64,000 nt of DNA from Mixia osmundae IAM 14324 (lineage: Eukaryota > Basidiomycota > Mixiomycetes > Mixiales > Mixiaceae), in the NCBI RefSeq assembly GCF_000708205.1, contig NW_014575561.1, forward strand, positions 814,299 to 878,298, in the 5' to 3' direction. Below are positions 22,483-32,999 of this stretch, piece by piece (positions within the stretch are counted from its first letter, which is position 1; every line of letters begins with the position of its first letter). The notes below the pieces were generated by a model. That model saw only the letters and a program-made list of their open reading frames with translations, was not told the origin of the DNA and did not search any database. The position numbers and the translations under genes are program-made.

Positions 22483-25065
22483 ATGGCGACGACTCTCGAA
22501 GGCCTGAAGAAGGAGTTTGCCGAGAGCGAGGGCTTGCCACAGTCACTAGCATCAGAGGACACGGTTTTCTATAGCCTGCATTGGCTGCCGTCGAACTCAA
22601 ACTCTGGGCATGACGACGATGGGACGATTTGGCAGCTCAAACTGCTCGCTGTGATCTCATGGGCCGAGAAGGAGTCGCAGGCGAACGGATGGATATGGCA
22701 CAAGGACAGCTTTCAGCTCGCGATCTGCTCCGACCTCGTCACGACAGAGCATGCCACTGCCGTCCATCCCCAAGAAACGGCCCTTGCTTCCGCTTCTACT
22801 GCCCCAAGCTGTTCCAACCTCTCCCAAGGAAGCTCATACAGGTATCTGTCGGGCCAGACTCGCATCGGCAGCTCCCTCTTTGATGAATACTACCTGCTCT
22901 ATTTGCTCCACAAGTTATCTGTGGCGAAATTTGGCGATGGCCAATGGGCTATCACGATCACCGACCAAGATGGACAATTTATGCTCATCGATGCTGCTGA
23001 AGCTGGTCTACCCAAGTGGGTCAAACCCGAAGTCATGGACGGTCGCGTTTGGATCGTCAAGGGCGAAATCCATCTCGTGCCACTCATGCACCCCATTCCT
23101 CACGATGGCAAAGGCAAAGAACGCGCGCAGGATAATGTCATCATGCCATGGCAAGCGCTTGCAGTGATTGTGGATCCTCTGCTGCCTAGTCGTGCCCCTC
23201 GCTCTGTCGAAAGAGAGATCTTTTCACACATTGCCAAGTACGTCGGGCATCCTGAGCACAGCATCAGTGCTAAGGCTGCCACCTCGACCAGCTTTCCTGA
23301 CAGGATCCTCAAGGAGCATCTCCACACGACCTCTGCTTACTTGCCTACACGCCTCGCGCAAGTGTTCGCGCAAGGGCCAGACTTCGTTGCGCTGGCCTCG
23401 AATACATTCTACGGCCGCGAGCCGATAGGCCAAGAAGCTCGCTGGCTAGAGCGTATGCAACATCTGCCACCGGACTCTATGCCGGGTCTATCCAGGTCGG
23501 CCTCCTTACCGGAGAGCGTGCAGTTGTGCAAGATCCAGATGACTCGTCCACTCTTTGCGCAGCTCGTTTGTCAGCAATTCGATGCCCCCGCTGTGTTTGC
23601 GAGTCGCGGATGGTCACCGACTGTCGCTAAGCCGAACGCGGCACAGGTCCAGGAGTTGCGCAGGAGGGAAGTAGGCATGAAGCTCACTTGCGGCTTCGAG
23701 CTCGTGCTGCAAAGAGCACAAAAGCTCATGGACGAGCATCCGATCTCCTATGCTGTAGGCGAATCAAGTATGCAAAGTTGGCAGCAGGCAATATCCGTTA
23801 GCGACCACGCGACTTCAACATTACTAATGAGACGAGCGAGGCGACTGCAGCTATTCGCTAACAGTGACGCCACGGACATTCTCAGCGAGATTGACGACGC
23901 TCTCCTGTGCGATGCGAGCGAGCTTTTCGCGTCGTCGACATCTACACGGGTAGCTCTCACCACCGATTCGCTTGCAGAAACTCCGGAATCATGGCTGGAC
24001 GTCGATCCAGAAGGCCTCGAGGCTCTGCTCGCCTCCAAGCTAGCAGGTCGCACGGGAGGCGACGAGGATGGCGTGGACGAAGACGAAGTACTGGCGAATG
24101 CTCAAGCTGAGCGTTTGACCGGTATGGCCGAAAAGCTTCATGCCTTTATGGACGGCAAAGGCGGCGCAGATGGTGCAGAGCTCGACGACGAGATGTCGGA
24201 TGACGAGGAGGAGCTGAGCGATAGCGAAGAGGAAGATCCGCCTTACAAGAACGATCCGGAATTGCTCATTCCTCCTCTGCCAGACGGTGAATGGGGCCAG
24301 AAGTCCGGCCCAGTCAAAGCAAAGCCAGACGCGATCATGCAAGAACAGATAGCTGAACCTGTGACGAAGAAGCGGGCTGTGTATTCGGACGAGAGCGACG
24401 AAGATGAAGCTGAAGATCAAGATCTGGAAGATATCAAATTCACTGGTAGCCAGTGGAATGACGATGAGGATGACATAGCCATGGAAGGCGAGCTGGACGA
24501 CTTTCTCGAGTTCACGCGGCAAGCCTTAGGTCTCAGTGACGCCGAGTATAAGGACATCATCGCTACTCGGCAGCGTAACGGCGGTGAGTCTAGTGTCAAA
24601 TTGCTGGTTGTGACTGATCGCTTGCATGCAGCCCATGTGCCCACACAGCCGAGCGCACCCTCCAGACCGCCGCAGCGTCAGCCTCCAAAGCGCACTGTCA
24701 ACTCGCAAGCTCAAACGCAAGCCAAGTCGAACGGTGAACCTGCCAAGAACGCCAACCTGGCAACGTTTGACGATGTTATGGATGCAATGGACGCTCACCT
24801 CGCTTCTGCTCGCAAGCCTAAGCCGGCGCCTGTCCAATCAGACTCAGAAGAGGAAGAGAGCGAGGACGAGATGATGGCGATGGATCGAGAGCTCGCGAAG
24901 CATCTCAAGACGGAAGTCAAGGGCAAAGGTCAAGGACAGGAAGAGTACGCGATGATTCAGAACTTCCTAGAGAGCTTCAAAAGCCAGGGAGGCTTATCTG
25001 GACCTGCGAGCAATTTACTGGGACGTCTCGACCCTACCTTTGTCATGCCGAGAGATCACGAGTAG
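22483..25065 (+). CDS. Ecdysoneless/SGT1-family protein (ECD)
   Basis: ECD-type protein. In animals and fission yeast these take part in U5 snRNP/PRP8 assembly and cell-cycle control; the name SGT1 here is not the Hsp90 cochaperone. Family motifs are WIWHKDSFQLAIC, LFDEYYLLYLLHKLS, GQFMLIDAAEAGLPKWVKP and RVWIVKGEIHLVPL. The C-terminal third is acidic and low-complexity, as in relatives. One intron is likely at 24584-24631 (donor GTGAGT, 48 nt, frame-neutral). A longer insert around residues 87-125 could be coding or another frame-neutral intron. Confidence 0.88.
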   Translation: MATTLEGLKKEFAESEGLPQSLASEDTVFYSLHWLPSNSNSGHDDDGTIWQLKLLAVISWAEKESQANGWIWHKDSFQLAICSDLVTTEHATAVHPQETALASASTAPSCSNLSQGSSYRYLSGQTRIGSSLFDEYYLLYLLHKLSVAKFGDGQWAITITDQDGQFMLIDAAEAGLPKWVKPEVMDGRVWIVKGEIHLVPLMHPIPHDGKGKERAQDNVIMPWQALAVIVDPLLPSRAPRSVEREIFSHIAKYVGHPEHSISAKAATSTSFPDRILKEHLHTTSAYLPTRLAQVFAQGPDFVALASNTFYGREPIGQEARWLERMQHLPPDSMPGLSRSASLPESVQLCKIQMTRPLFAQLVCQQFDAPAVFASRGWSPTVAKPNAAQVQELRRREVGMKLTCGFELVLQRAQKLMDEHPISYAVGESSMQSWQQAISVSDHATSTLLMRRARRLQLFANSDATDILSEIDDALLCDASELFASSTSTRVALTTDSLAETPESWLDVDPEGLEALLASKLAGRTGGDEDGVDEDEVLANAQAERLTGMAEKLHAFMDGKGGADGAELDDEMSDDEEELSDSEEEDPPYKNDPELLIPPLPDGEWGQKSGPVKAKPDAIMQEQIAEPVTKKRAVYSDESDEDEAEDQDLEDIKFTGSQWNDDEDDIAMEGELDDFLEFTRQALGLSDAEYKDIIATRQRNGGESSVKLLVVTDRLHAAHVPTQPSAPSRPPQRQPPKRTVNSQAQTQAKSNGEPAKNANLATFDDVMDAMDAHLASARKPKPAPVQSDSEEEESEDEMMAMDRELAKHLKTEVKGKGQGQEEYAMIQNFLESFKSQGGLSGPASNLLGRLDPTFVMPRDHE

Positions 25066-25174
25066 ATCCAAGTACATTGCATGAGCCCCCTCTGAGCGCT
25101 TCGAGCGCGTCGACCGCATACACCGCTAACACTTTTCGCGTCTACGCCTGCAGGTGGTCTGAGCTTGAGCGGAG

Positions 25175-26577
25175 ATGGCGACAAAGATGCTTCAGACGGC
25201 CGAGCGGTCACTCAAGATCTTACCTGCTGAGCTCTGTCTGGCAGCAGTCCTACGAAATGGTCAATCGTTCAGATGGCACAAACGTATCACTTGCCAGGGC
25301 GAGCTTTGGTCTATCGCGTGGTCTGACCGTACGATCGAGCTGCGACAAGATGGTCGGTCTGCTACGGCTTCGAAGCAAGTGACGACTGACTCGAAGCTGC
25401 AGGCACGGCGATCTACTATCGAGCTCTGTACCCTCTGAGCGCGCAAAAAGAGCACGAGCTAGACGAGGCACAAGCGACGACGCTAGCCATACTACGACGG
25501 TATCTGTCGCTGTCTATTTCGCTCAGCGATCTGTACGCTCACTGGTCCAGCCGGGATCCCAACTTTGTCAAGCAGACCGATAATGGCAGATTCGGCGGCA
25601 TCCGAGTCCTGCGGCAGCCCATCTGGGAGACCATCGTCGCTTTCATCTGCTCGTCCAACAACAACATTGCCCGTATAGGCTTGATGATCTCACGGCTTTG
25701 CGAGTCGCTCGGAAGCAAGATGCCGAGCTCAGATTCGGCCGAAGAGGCGACGGTCATGTACAGCTTCCCCAGCCCTGAAGCGATCGGCCAAGCCGGTAAC
25801 GAGACCCTGTTGCGCCAGCTCGGCTTTGGCTATCGCGCAGAGTATGTTGTCAAGACGGCTCAGATGGTGCAGGAGCTCGCAAAAGCGCACAATGCCTCAC
25901 TAGCGCCCGGCGAGCATCTCGGCGTGGAAGCCTATCTCGACAGCTGGTCAAAGCTATCCTACACAGATGCACGCGAGCAGCTGTTACAGCTCTGCGGGGT
26001 CGGTCCCAAAGTGGCAGACTGTATTGCCCTCTTTGGGCTAGGCTTCGCCCAGACGGTACCGGTCGATCGACATGTATGGCAAATTGCCATACGAGACTAT
26101 CACTTCAACATTGGCAAAGGTCGAGAGAAAGACGGTCCGATGAGCAAGGAGATCTATGTGAGAGTGCAGACGAAGCTCCAAGATCTCTGGGGCGACTATG
26201 CTGGTTGGGCCCAGCAAGTCTTGTTCACCGCCGACTTGCGCTCGTTCGCAAACTATGAGAACGCCTTGCTGGACAGCAAGATCAACGTCATAGCAGACGT
26301 TGATTCAAGTGCAAGTGTCAAGAGCGAAGAGGCAACCACTGAAATGGAAGGCGAGGATATCGCAGCACTCGTTCACACACCTGCTCCCCGAAGAACCCGC
26401 AAGGAGTTACTGACGAGCACGAAGAAGCGTCGTATCGTCAGAAGCGCCATCGAAGCTTACCCGACGCCGAGTGCTACGCCGGTCAAAAGCGAGAGCGAAG
26501 TGGCGGATGTCTCTTTGGGCGCAACGGAGCATCAAATCGATGTCAAACTCGGGCGGCGATCGAGCAAACGTCCATGA
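25175..26577 (+). CDS. OGG1: 8-oxoguanine DNA glycosylase
   Basis: Bifunctional base-excision-repair glycosylase/lyase, 450 aa, exons 25175-25352 and 25403-26577. The hairpin-helix-hairpin motif LCGVGPKVADCIALFGL carries the catalytic Lys, and the conserved Asp is in VPVDRHVWQIA. FRWHKR and ICSSNNNIARI match the substrate-binding blocks. A C-terminal extension of about 90 residues is basic (TKKRRIVRS, GRRSSKRP), plausibly a nuclear localisation signal. It lies 109 bp after ECD on the same strand and ends 98 bp from the convergent SF3B6 stop. Confidence 0.95.
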
Positions 26578-26675
26578 TGACCGGCAGATGTACGAGCCAG
26601 GAATTGAATTGTACATGTTGTACAACATACAGATCAATCAGCGTGCGAGTGGTTGACAGCTGTCGCGCCGTGCGA

Positions 26676-27126
26676 TCAGTCATCGTTGATGTTGTGCTTC
26701 TTCTTGACATCTGCCAGCCAACGTCAGCCTGAATAAAGATCTTAGCCACGTCGCACTGACCAGCTAGCTCTGCTTCTCGCTTTGCCAGATCTTTGGCTGC
26801 TTGCTTGGCCGGCTGATGGTAAAGCACGACGAGATACCGCTCTTGCAGGTGGAAGCCATTGAGATTCTCATAAGCTGCCTTGGCATCGTAGATATCCTCC
26901 ATGACGACATAGGCAGTCCCTCTGGTCTTCTGTGCACTGCCTAATCTGATCTGCCTGATTGCACCGTACTTGCCAAAGAGCTCGTAGAGATCCTGCCAGA
27001 TATCAATCAGCCTGCATTCAGAGGCCAAGGGGGCACGCCATTCACTTCGCCCCGGATCTTGAAGGACAGGTTCTTGACGAATAGGATCCGGTTGACATCG
27101 GCTGACAGCGTCCTCGAGCGGTCCAT
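26676..27126 (-). CDS. SF3B6: Splicing factor SF3b subunit p14
   Basis: Small RRM protein that contacts the branch-point adenosine in U2 snRNP through SF3b155. Exons 27126-27046, 26992-26761 and 26710-26676 give 115 aa. It reads MDRSRTLSADVNRILFVKNL, then LFGKYGAIRQIRLGSAQKTR, GTAYVVMEDIYDAKAAYENL and GFHLQERYLVVLYHQP, matching human p14 closely. The extreme tail KKKHNINDD is short. It is notable beside the unusual donors in this window, although p14 acts at the branch site and not the 5' splice site. Confidence 0.95.
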
Positions 27127-27457
27127 GCTTGGCAACTTAACTTGGCTGCTGCACCCACTCTGTAGACCGCGCCAGCTCATTCAAAATATTATTCAAGCAT
27201 CATGCGTGAAGTCGAACACGCAGACTGCTCGCGTCTTCTGCAGATCAGTGGCAGCCTCGGCATGCGCGCCCTGTGCCATCGGCAGTCATGAGAAGCACAC
27301 ACGAAAGTTCGGTAGTTCATCCATGGCAAGAAATGAAATTGTCGCGGGACACATGCCAGCAGCGAGAATGAAAGTCTTTGCAATGAGAAAGCCAAGCCGA
27401 CCATTTCGTTCGTTGACCAGGTATGGGCGCAAACGATGTGAGATATGCGCGAGATGT
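27127..27457. other. Intergenic, ADP/ATP carrier 3' to SF3B6 promoter
   Basis: 331 bases between two minus-strand genes, including an AT-rich patch near 27180-27197. No gene seen. Confidence 0.4.
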
Positions 27458-28868
27458 CTAGCCCGAGCCAGCGGAGAAAGCGCGGCCGAAGAGGATCTCC
27501 TGCAGCTTGTCGTCTGTGACGCAGGAAGGGCATCAGCTGAAGCACTGCGCGCAAAGGCAACTCGTTCTGTGAGTGACTTACACATCGAGAGCACACCCGC
27601 ACCGGCAACACCACGCAGGATGTTTGCGCCTGTCGAGAGAAACTCGTTAACTCAAGCTCGAACGGGAAACCGGAGGCGTACCTGCACCCTTGAAGAGGAA
27701 GGCGACACCCTCGTTCTTGATGATCTGAGCACCACAGTCGATCATGTTCTTGTAGTGTACCTTCTCGCCGGATGTCATCATCATACTGGCAGGCCGGGAC
27801 AGCGTCAGCCAAGCAAGACAGACCGAGAGCGAATGCAACCCACCGTCTTCGGATCGTGTCTAGAGGATAACTGGCAATACCGGCACCGGTGGTGACACCC
27901 CAGCCGAGCAAGAAGCTGGCAAGGAAGCTACCCTTCAGGTTGCCGGTGAGGACGACGGGCTTCAGGGAATCGTACCTGCACGCGCCTCTCGTCAGCCTTG
28001 CACGTGCGCGAGACAGGCAGAATGAACGGACATGCCGAAGTAGAGACCACGGTAGACGACGATACCGACGACAGAGGGCACGAAACCACGGTAGAGACCG
28101 GCGATACCGTCGGTAGCGAGCGTCTTCTTGTAGACATCGATGAGACCGTTGAATTGACGTTCAGAAGAGGCGCCCTTCTTGATCGACTTTGCGTCGTTGG
28201 CCAGACGGGTACGGGCGTAGTCGAGAGAGTAGACGAAGAGGAGCGAGGTGGCACCAGCACCACCACCGGCAGCGAGATTGCCGAACATCCACCAGCCGTA
28301 TCCGTCCTTGTCCTTCTTGAAGTTGAAGAGCGATTTGAAGTAGTCCTTGAAGGCAAAGTTGAGTGCCTGCGTGGGGAAATAACGGATGACGTTGGCGGTG
28401 TTGCCTCGCCAGACTGCGCGCCCTCCGTTCAGCAGCGTCAACGTGGCCAGTCAACGCGACGTACAGGCTACGAGACCCTCGTCGGCGTAGGTACGCGTGG
28501 CGCAGTCGACGATGCCTTTGTACGGCGTCGAGAGACGGCCCGACTTGAGCATTTCACCTGTCGGGACCGATCAGCCGAGTCAAACGCGAGCTAGACAAGG
28601 CGCTCACCCTGGTTCTGCACGAGCAGTCTGAGCGAGAAAGGAGAGGTAAGCGGCCGTAAAGGTGGTTATCGGAGCTTGACCTACTTGATACGCTCAATGG
28701 GCGCGGCCGCCGTCTTTGCTACTGCAGCAGATACACCGCCCATGAGGAAATCTATCGAGCAGGAAGGAGCACCTCGTCAGCGGACCGTGATGTGAGCAGG
28801 AGCCGGCCGAATCTACCCTGGGCGAACTCCTTTGGCGTTTTGCCTTGCTTCTTCGCGACTGCCGCCAT
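27458..28868 (-). CDS. AAC: Mitochondrial ADP/ATP carrier
   Basis: Inner-membrane ADP/ATP exchanger. Nine exons (28868-28817, 28751-28685, 28627-28608, 28557-28465, 28413-28032, 27975-27844, 27785-27682, 27629-27582, 27513-27458) give 317 aa; the third exon is only 20 nt. Three repeats of two helices are present, with carrier signatures [19 protein letters not shown] and [10 protein letters not shown]. The nucleotide-carrier hallmark RRRMMM forms across the intron at 27843-27786. All introns are GT-AG. No cleavable presequence, as expected. Confidence 0.96.
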
Positions 28869-29080
28869 TTCTACAGACTGTACCGGCTCGAGCGTCAGTG
28901 ACGTGCTCGCCCGCGCGATGAGGAGGTGATGGGCCACTCACTGTGAATGCGCGAGAGCGTCCTCAGCAAAATTTGCTGTGTGCTTTGTTGAGTGTTCCGA
29001 CGTTTACTGAAGAGCCGACAAGTGCCGAGCGCGCTCGCGTCGATCCAAGCGCTTGCAGTCTGATCGCTGCTTGCCCATCC

Positions 29081-30176
29081 ATGACGACTGTCCTCGACCT
29101 TGCACTTGTGCCCCGCATCGAGTATCCCTACTACTATCGCCAATCGGCTTCGTCAGGCACAATTGACGAGTTTCTGTTGGTCAATCGTCCTTCGACTTGA
29201 ACAGTCCTGATGCCGGCCGCAGTGCGGAACATGTTCCCTCGAATACCCCGGAGGTCACGACGATAGGCGGCGCAAGAGTTGAGACGCCTTGGATCTAGTG
29301 CGTCGGCGAACGATACATCTCGACGCACTCTGATCGTTGGTCAAGCGTCACGACTGACAAGCAAGAAAAGTCGATAGAAGGAGCCAAAGACTTTGACGAA
29401 CTCATCGAGCCTGCCACTGCTATTCTGAACGATCTCGCGAAGGAGATTGCTGCAATCGATGATGATCCACAAATCCCCATTCGAGGCAGAAAGGGTGTGC
29501 TGAGCAAAAAGCAAGCGCGAGAGTCGAAACATCCCCAGGCGATTGCCGAATTCAGGCAAGCCCTTTGCCAGAAGAATGAGATAAAGCAGCTCATTTGATA
29601 CAGGCAGAAAGCTTGCCGAGGAATCGCACTATACGTCTGGCTCTTGGCTCTACTTTATTCCAGACCTCAAACGAGGCGATGAAGCTTTCCTAAGGATCAG
29701 CAAAGCCCTCTGCGACGAGGATGGCGCGTTGAGAAAGACTGCTGCCAATGCCTGCAAGATTACGACTGGATCGCCAGAGGTGCGCAGACCCCGAACGGTG
29801 CCGAATGAGCTAACAAACGAGCCAGATGGCACGAATCATCCTCTACATTCCCGATTCGTGGGATAGAGAAGCTGCACGAGAGGTCTGCAGAGTGTCGTGT
29901 ACTGAGCTCGGCTTGACGCCATCGGCCTTCAAGCCAGACATCTACAAGGCCGCTGGTCTGGACTCGAAGCATCCTTCCAAGCTGAAAGCTTCCATCTACG
30001 TCCCTGGCGATTTCCTCTCGAAAGACGAGCTCGCAGAGATTGCGAACAAGCGTCAGGCTGCACTCGACGCTATGAAAGCCCAGCCGAAGCGAAAGACGCT
30101 AGCAGAAGAAGAAGCGGCGAATCCTTTCGAAGAATCTGACGATGAAGACAATCCGCCCAAGAAAGCAAAACAGTAG
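29081..30176 (+). CDS. UPF0696/DUF1917 protein (C11orf68/Bles03-like)
   Basis: Conserved eukaryotic protein of unknown biochemical role. Five exons (29081-29151, 29205-29297, 29346-29555, 29608-29779, 29826-30176) give 298 aa. Family blocks: VETPWIYV at the domain start, SGSWLYFIPDLKRGDEAFLR, then ARIILYIPDSWDREAAREV and KPDIYKAAGLDSKHPSKLKA. The acidic/basic tail (ESDDEDNPPKKAKQ) may be nuclear. The intron 29556-29607 uses a GC donor (TTCAG then GCAAGC); no GT in range restores the frame. An upstream in-frame ATG at 28943 is possible but less likely. Confidence 0.82.
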
Positions 30177-30250
30177 TCACAATCATACGATGCGTCATGT
30201 TGTTGGAACAACAAAAATGTGTTGTACAAGCTTGCACCCGAGCCTCGAGC

Positions 30251-30709
30251 TCAGCCTTGCAATTTGCCCTTTTTGCCCTTTTTGAACTGAGTGTTCGGCC
30301 GCTTGTGCGTCTTTAAGCCTTTCTTGTGCTTCCAGGTCTGACGTCCGGTCGAGCGCTCGCCGGAAGTGGATATCTTTGGCGCTGGCTTTGCTGTTCCGTC
30401 GATGGGCATTGCTTCCTCTGTCCCCAAAATTTTGAGTAATTGCAGGCAATATGAGCTGTTGTGCTCACCTTTGTCCTTTGATTCGCTCACTACGGCTTGT
30501 GGCTCTTCCTCGGCTACAATAGCATCTTCGTCCGTCTCGAAACCATCATCGTTCTCCTCCCGGTCGACTGGACCGAGCGCAGATTGCTTCAACTTGCTCG
30601 AGAGCCTGTCTAGGCGTGCATCGTGTACTTTGACATAGGGCGATTTGTCATCTGTTCTCCGTCGTCGTCTGTTCGCCGTCGGCCGCTTGGCTCGCAGTGA
30701 CTTTGCCAT
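30251..30709 (-). CDS. UPF0642/DUF2423 nucleolar protein (YBL028C/LLPH-like)
   Basis: 135 aa, exons 30709-30469 and 30417-30251. The defining N terminus MAKSLRAKRPTANRRRRR, then DARLDRLSSKLK, matches the YBL028C/LLP family linked to pre-60S ribosome biogenesis. The C terminus is basic (QTWKHKKGLKTHKR, QFKKGKKGKLQG), fitting nucleolar targeting. It shares a 134-bp promoter with EBP2, another ribosome-assembly gene. Confidence 0.85.
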   Translation of the reverse strand: MAKSLRAKRPTANRRRRRTDDKSPYVKVHDARLDRLSSKLKQSALGPVDREENDDGFETDEDAIVAEEEPQAVVSESKDKGEHNSSYCLQLLKILGTEEAMPIDGTAKPAPKISTSGERSTGRQTWKHKKGLKTHKRPNTQFKKGKKGKLQG

Positions 30710-30843
30710 CGCCCGCTCGTAGAACACCGGCCAGAGCGAAGATTTGACTCAGCCAGAGTGCCGCGCGTGTGACGTGTGACGTGTCACGCGTGACAGACAG
30801 CGGCAAATTCGTAGAGAGACGACAAATTTTGGATTCGCTCGAC
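30710..30843. promoter_or_regulatory. Bidirectional promoter with TGACGT/CACG repeats
   Basis: Between the divergent starts of UPF0642 and EBP2. Positions 30767-30795 hold a clustered, partly palindromic array (GTGTGACGTGTGACGTGTCA followed by CGCGTGACAG). It resembles repeated bZIP (CRE-like TGACGT) half-sites. A shared control element for ribosome-biogenesis genes is inference. Confidence 0.45.
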
Positions 30844-32398
30844 ATGGCTTCATCGAAGAAGAGGGCCGTCTCGGGGCCTGTCAAAGCTTCCCAGATGAAC
30901 GGGCATGTCAGTAAAGGCAAAGCGCGAGCGGTTTCGGACTCGCACACGCTTGCTAAAGCGCAAAAACCAAGTTTGCAGCCCACGACGTCACTTCCACCTG
31001 CTGCCTCAAGTTCCGCACAAGCCGAGATGTCTCAAGATGAAATGGATATGAACGAGATAGGAGGCTCGAGTGATGAGGATCCAGATGATACGAACGGCGG
31101 CGTGACAGAGCAAGGCATGCAAAGATTGATGGAGCTCATCAAGGATATCGAGCCCGAAGAGCTTGGTCTGCTAGCTTCAGACGACGAAGACTTCGATGAG
31201 GAAGGAACAGAGGAGGGCGTGGCTTCAGAAGCGGACAGCGAGGATGACACGGGGGATCTCCTGCCTGATGAAGAAGATGACGACGACGACGGTGAAGACG
31301 AAGAGGAGGACGAGCAAGAGATTGCTCAAGAGGATGTCGAGACGCTCGACGACGCAGATAGCATACTACCTCTACAGAACGGACACAACGACATCGCTCC
31401 AGAGGAAAGCGAGGATGGTCTTGATCTTGACGAAGTGTCCGATAACGCCGACGTTGAAGATGCGGTCATCAAGACAAAGATATTCGTCAATGACACTGTG
31501 GCTCTCGATCGAGTGCTCAAGACGTTCCGGTCGAAAGCTGGCTTCTTCGAGACTCAGACCCTCACCTACGATACGCCGCTCGTCATCCCTGATGCGTCCA
31601 ACGACTTGGAACGAGAGCTCGAATTGTGAGCTACTATTTCTCTCACTGTGCCAATTGCTGACATGACTGTCAGCTATAAGCAATCCCTCTGGGCAGCGAA
31701 AACGGCGCATACGCTCTTCAAGCAAGCTGACAAGCCGTTCACTCGTCCGGATGACTACTTTGCAGAGATGGTCAAGTCGGACGATCACATGGAACGAGTC
31801 AGGCAAAAGCTCGTCGACGAGACCGCTGCCATCAAAGCATCGGAAGAGGCCAGACGACAGCGACACCTCAAGAAGTTCGGCAAGAACGTGCAAATCTCAA
31901 AGCAGAAGGAACGAGACGCAGAGAAAAAGTCGCTGTCTCAAAAAGTCAAAGCTTTCCAGCAAAGTATGCATCTCTCGTCCATCTCTCGGTGGAAGCGCTC
32001 GCTGATCATAGCGGTCGACAGAGCGAAAGGATGGCGGCGAGGTCGATGCGGGCGACGAGTTCGATGTCGATCTGCTCGACACGGACGAGCCGCCGAGCAA
32101 GAGAGCAAAGTTCGACAATGCTCGTGGTGGACGTGGCGGTCGTGGTGGGCGTGGCGGACGAGGCGGGGGTCGTATGCCTCGGAGCGATCGGGACGCCAAG
32201 TATGGCAATCCTTCTGCGGGCAGAAGACCCAAAGAGAACACTCGCGAATCACTCGACGCTGGCTCGTTTGGCGGCAGAGGTCGATCTCGTGGCGGACGTG
32301 GCGGTAGTCGCGGTGGCTCGAGCCGAGGGGGCTCACGAGGCGCCAAGCGTGGTTCGGCCAAGCGACCGGGCAAATCGATGCGACAGTCGAACAGATAG
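30844..32398 (+). CDS. EBP2: rRNA-processing protein EBP2
   Basis: Nucleolar 60S assembly factor. Exons 30844-31625, 31674-31963 and 32022-32398 give 482 aa. An N-terminal acidic, Asp/Glu-rich half precedes the conserved core (KQSLWAAKTAHTLFKQAD, PFTRPDDYFAEMVKSDDHME) and a basic coiled region. An RGG/GGR-rich tail (around GGRGGRGGRGGRGGGR and RGGRGGSRGGSSRGGS) ends KSMRQSNR. The second intron is placed at 31964-32021 because only that acceptor gives the KRKDGGE continuation. Its stop is 2 bp from the stop of the convergent DUF836 gene. Confidence 0.93.
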
Positions 32399-32400
32399 TC

Positions 32401-32778
32401 TCAAGATGTGTTCGACCATGCTCGCAGTCGCTCAGATAGCTTTTGGGTATCGATACGATGCTTCATGATCTGCTCGTTTCCGAGATGCAAGACGGGGATA
32501 TCGTACTGATATCGGCGCCGCCAGATCTTCACATCTGGCAGCCGATCGTCTCTGATGTTGTAGACTTGCAAGTCAAAGTCAGGCTGAAGGTCTGAGGATC
32601 AGCTTTGCCAATCTTGGTCTGTTTCGCAAAGACTTGCCTGGTCTGGCATCGATTCGAGCTTTTCGAGCGCTTCTTCGCACAGCGTACACTCTGGGCCACC
32701 CACATAGAGCGTGAGCCGCGGTCGTGAGCTCAGGCTACGAGCACTTGTAGCTAGTCTGCGGCACAACATCGAATTCAT
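32401..32778 (-). CDS. Glutaredoxin-like DUF836 protein
   Basis: Small thioredoxin-fold protein, 107 aa with the start at 32778 (MNSMLCRRLATSARSLSSR, possible mitochondrial presequence). The CxxC active-site motif is in PECTLCEEALEKL and the cis-Pro region in YDIPVLHLGNEQI, as in yeast YDR286C. One intron: most simply 32637-32584 with a GC donor (CAG then GCAAGT). A 42-nt GT-AG alternative also keeps the frame, so this case is ambiguous. The start lies 29 bp from the edge of the inverted-repeat element. Confidence 0.8.
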
Positions 32779-32807
32779 CGAATAAACGTCATTCGCGTCA
32801 GCAAATA

Positions 32808-32999
32808 CACTGCCGGCATTTATTGCTGACACGTGTCGATTGCCATATAGACTGACACGTCATCGTTGTCAGGTAAAATAGCAAAGCGAGATTGCTAGTC
32901 AAACTAGCGGCCAGCGACCCCCTTGCCAATCTTTTTCTGAGCAGTACAATGCATATGCAGGCAAATGCCTTCGCATGACTCTACATAGCTTAGCCTCCA
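32808..32999 (+). repeat. Left terminal inverted repeat
   Basis: 192 bp, inverted partner at 35589-35780, about 98-99 percent identical apart from ambiguous bases. Subterminal motifs CTGACACGTGTC, CTGACACGTCAT and TTGTCAGG repeat the TGACACG core and may be protein-binding sites. Confidence 0.9.

Noticed and set aside
28943-29080. Longer start for the UPF0696 protein
   Set aside because: The frame is open from an ATG at 28943, but the extension is Cys/Ser-rich without family similarity; 29081 fits better.
31372-31893. 173-codon minus-strand frame
   Set aside because: Antisense of the acidic EBP2 region; low-complexity codons readily leave the opposite strand open.
32779-32832. N-terminal extension of the DUF836 protein into the element's repeat
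   Set aside because: The frame is open, but its upstream start would be GTG; the first ATG is at 32778, outside the repeat.
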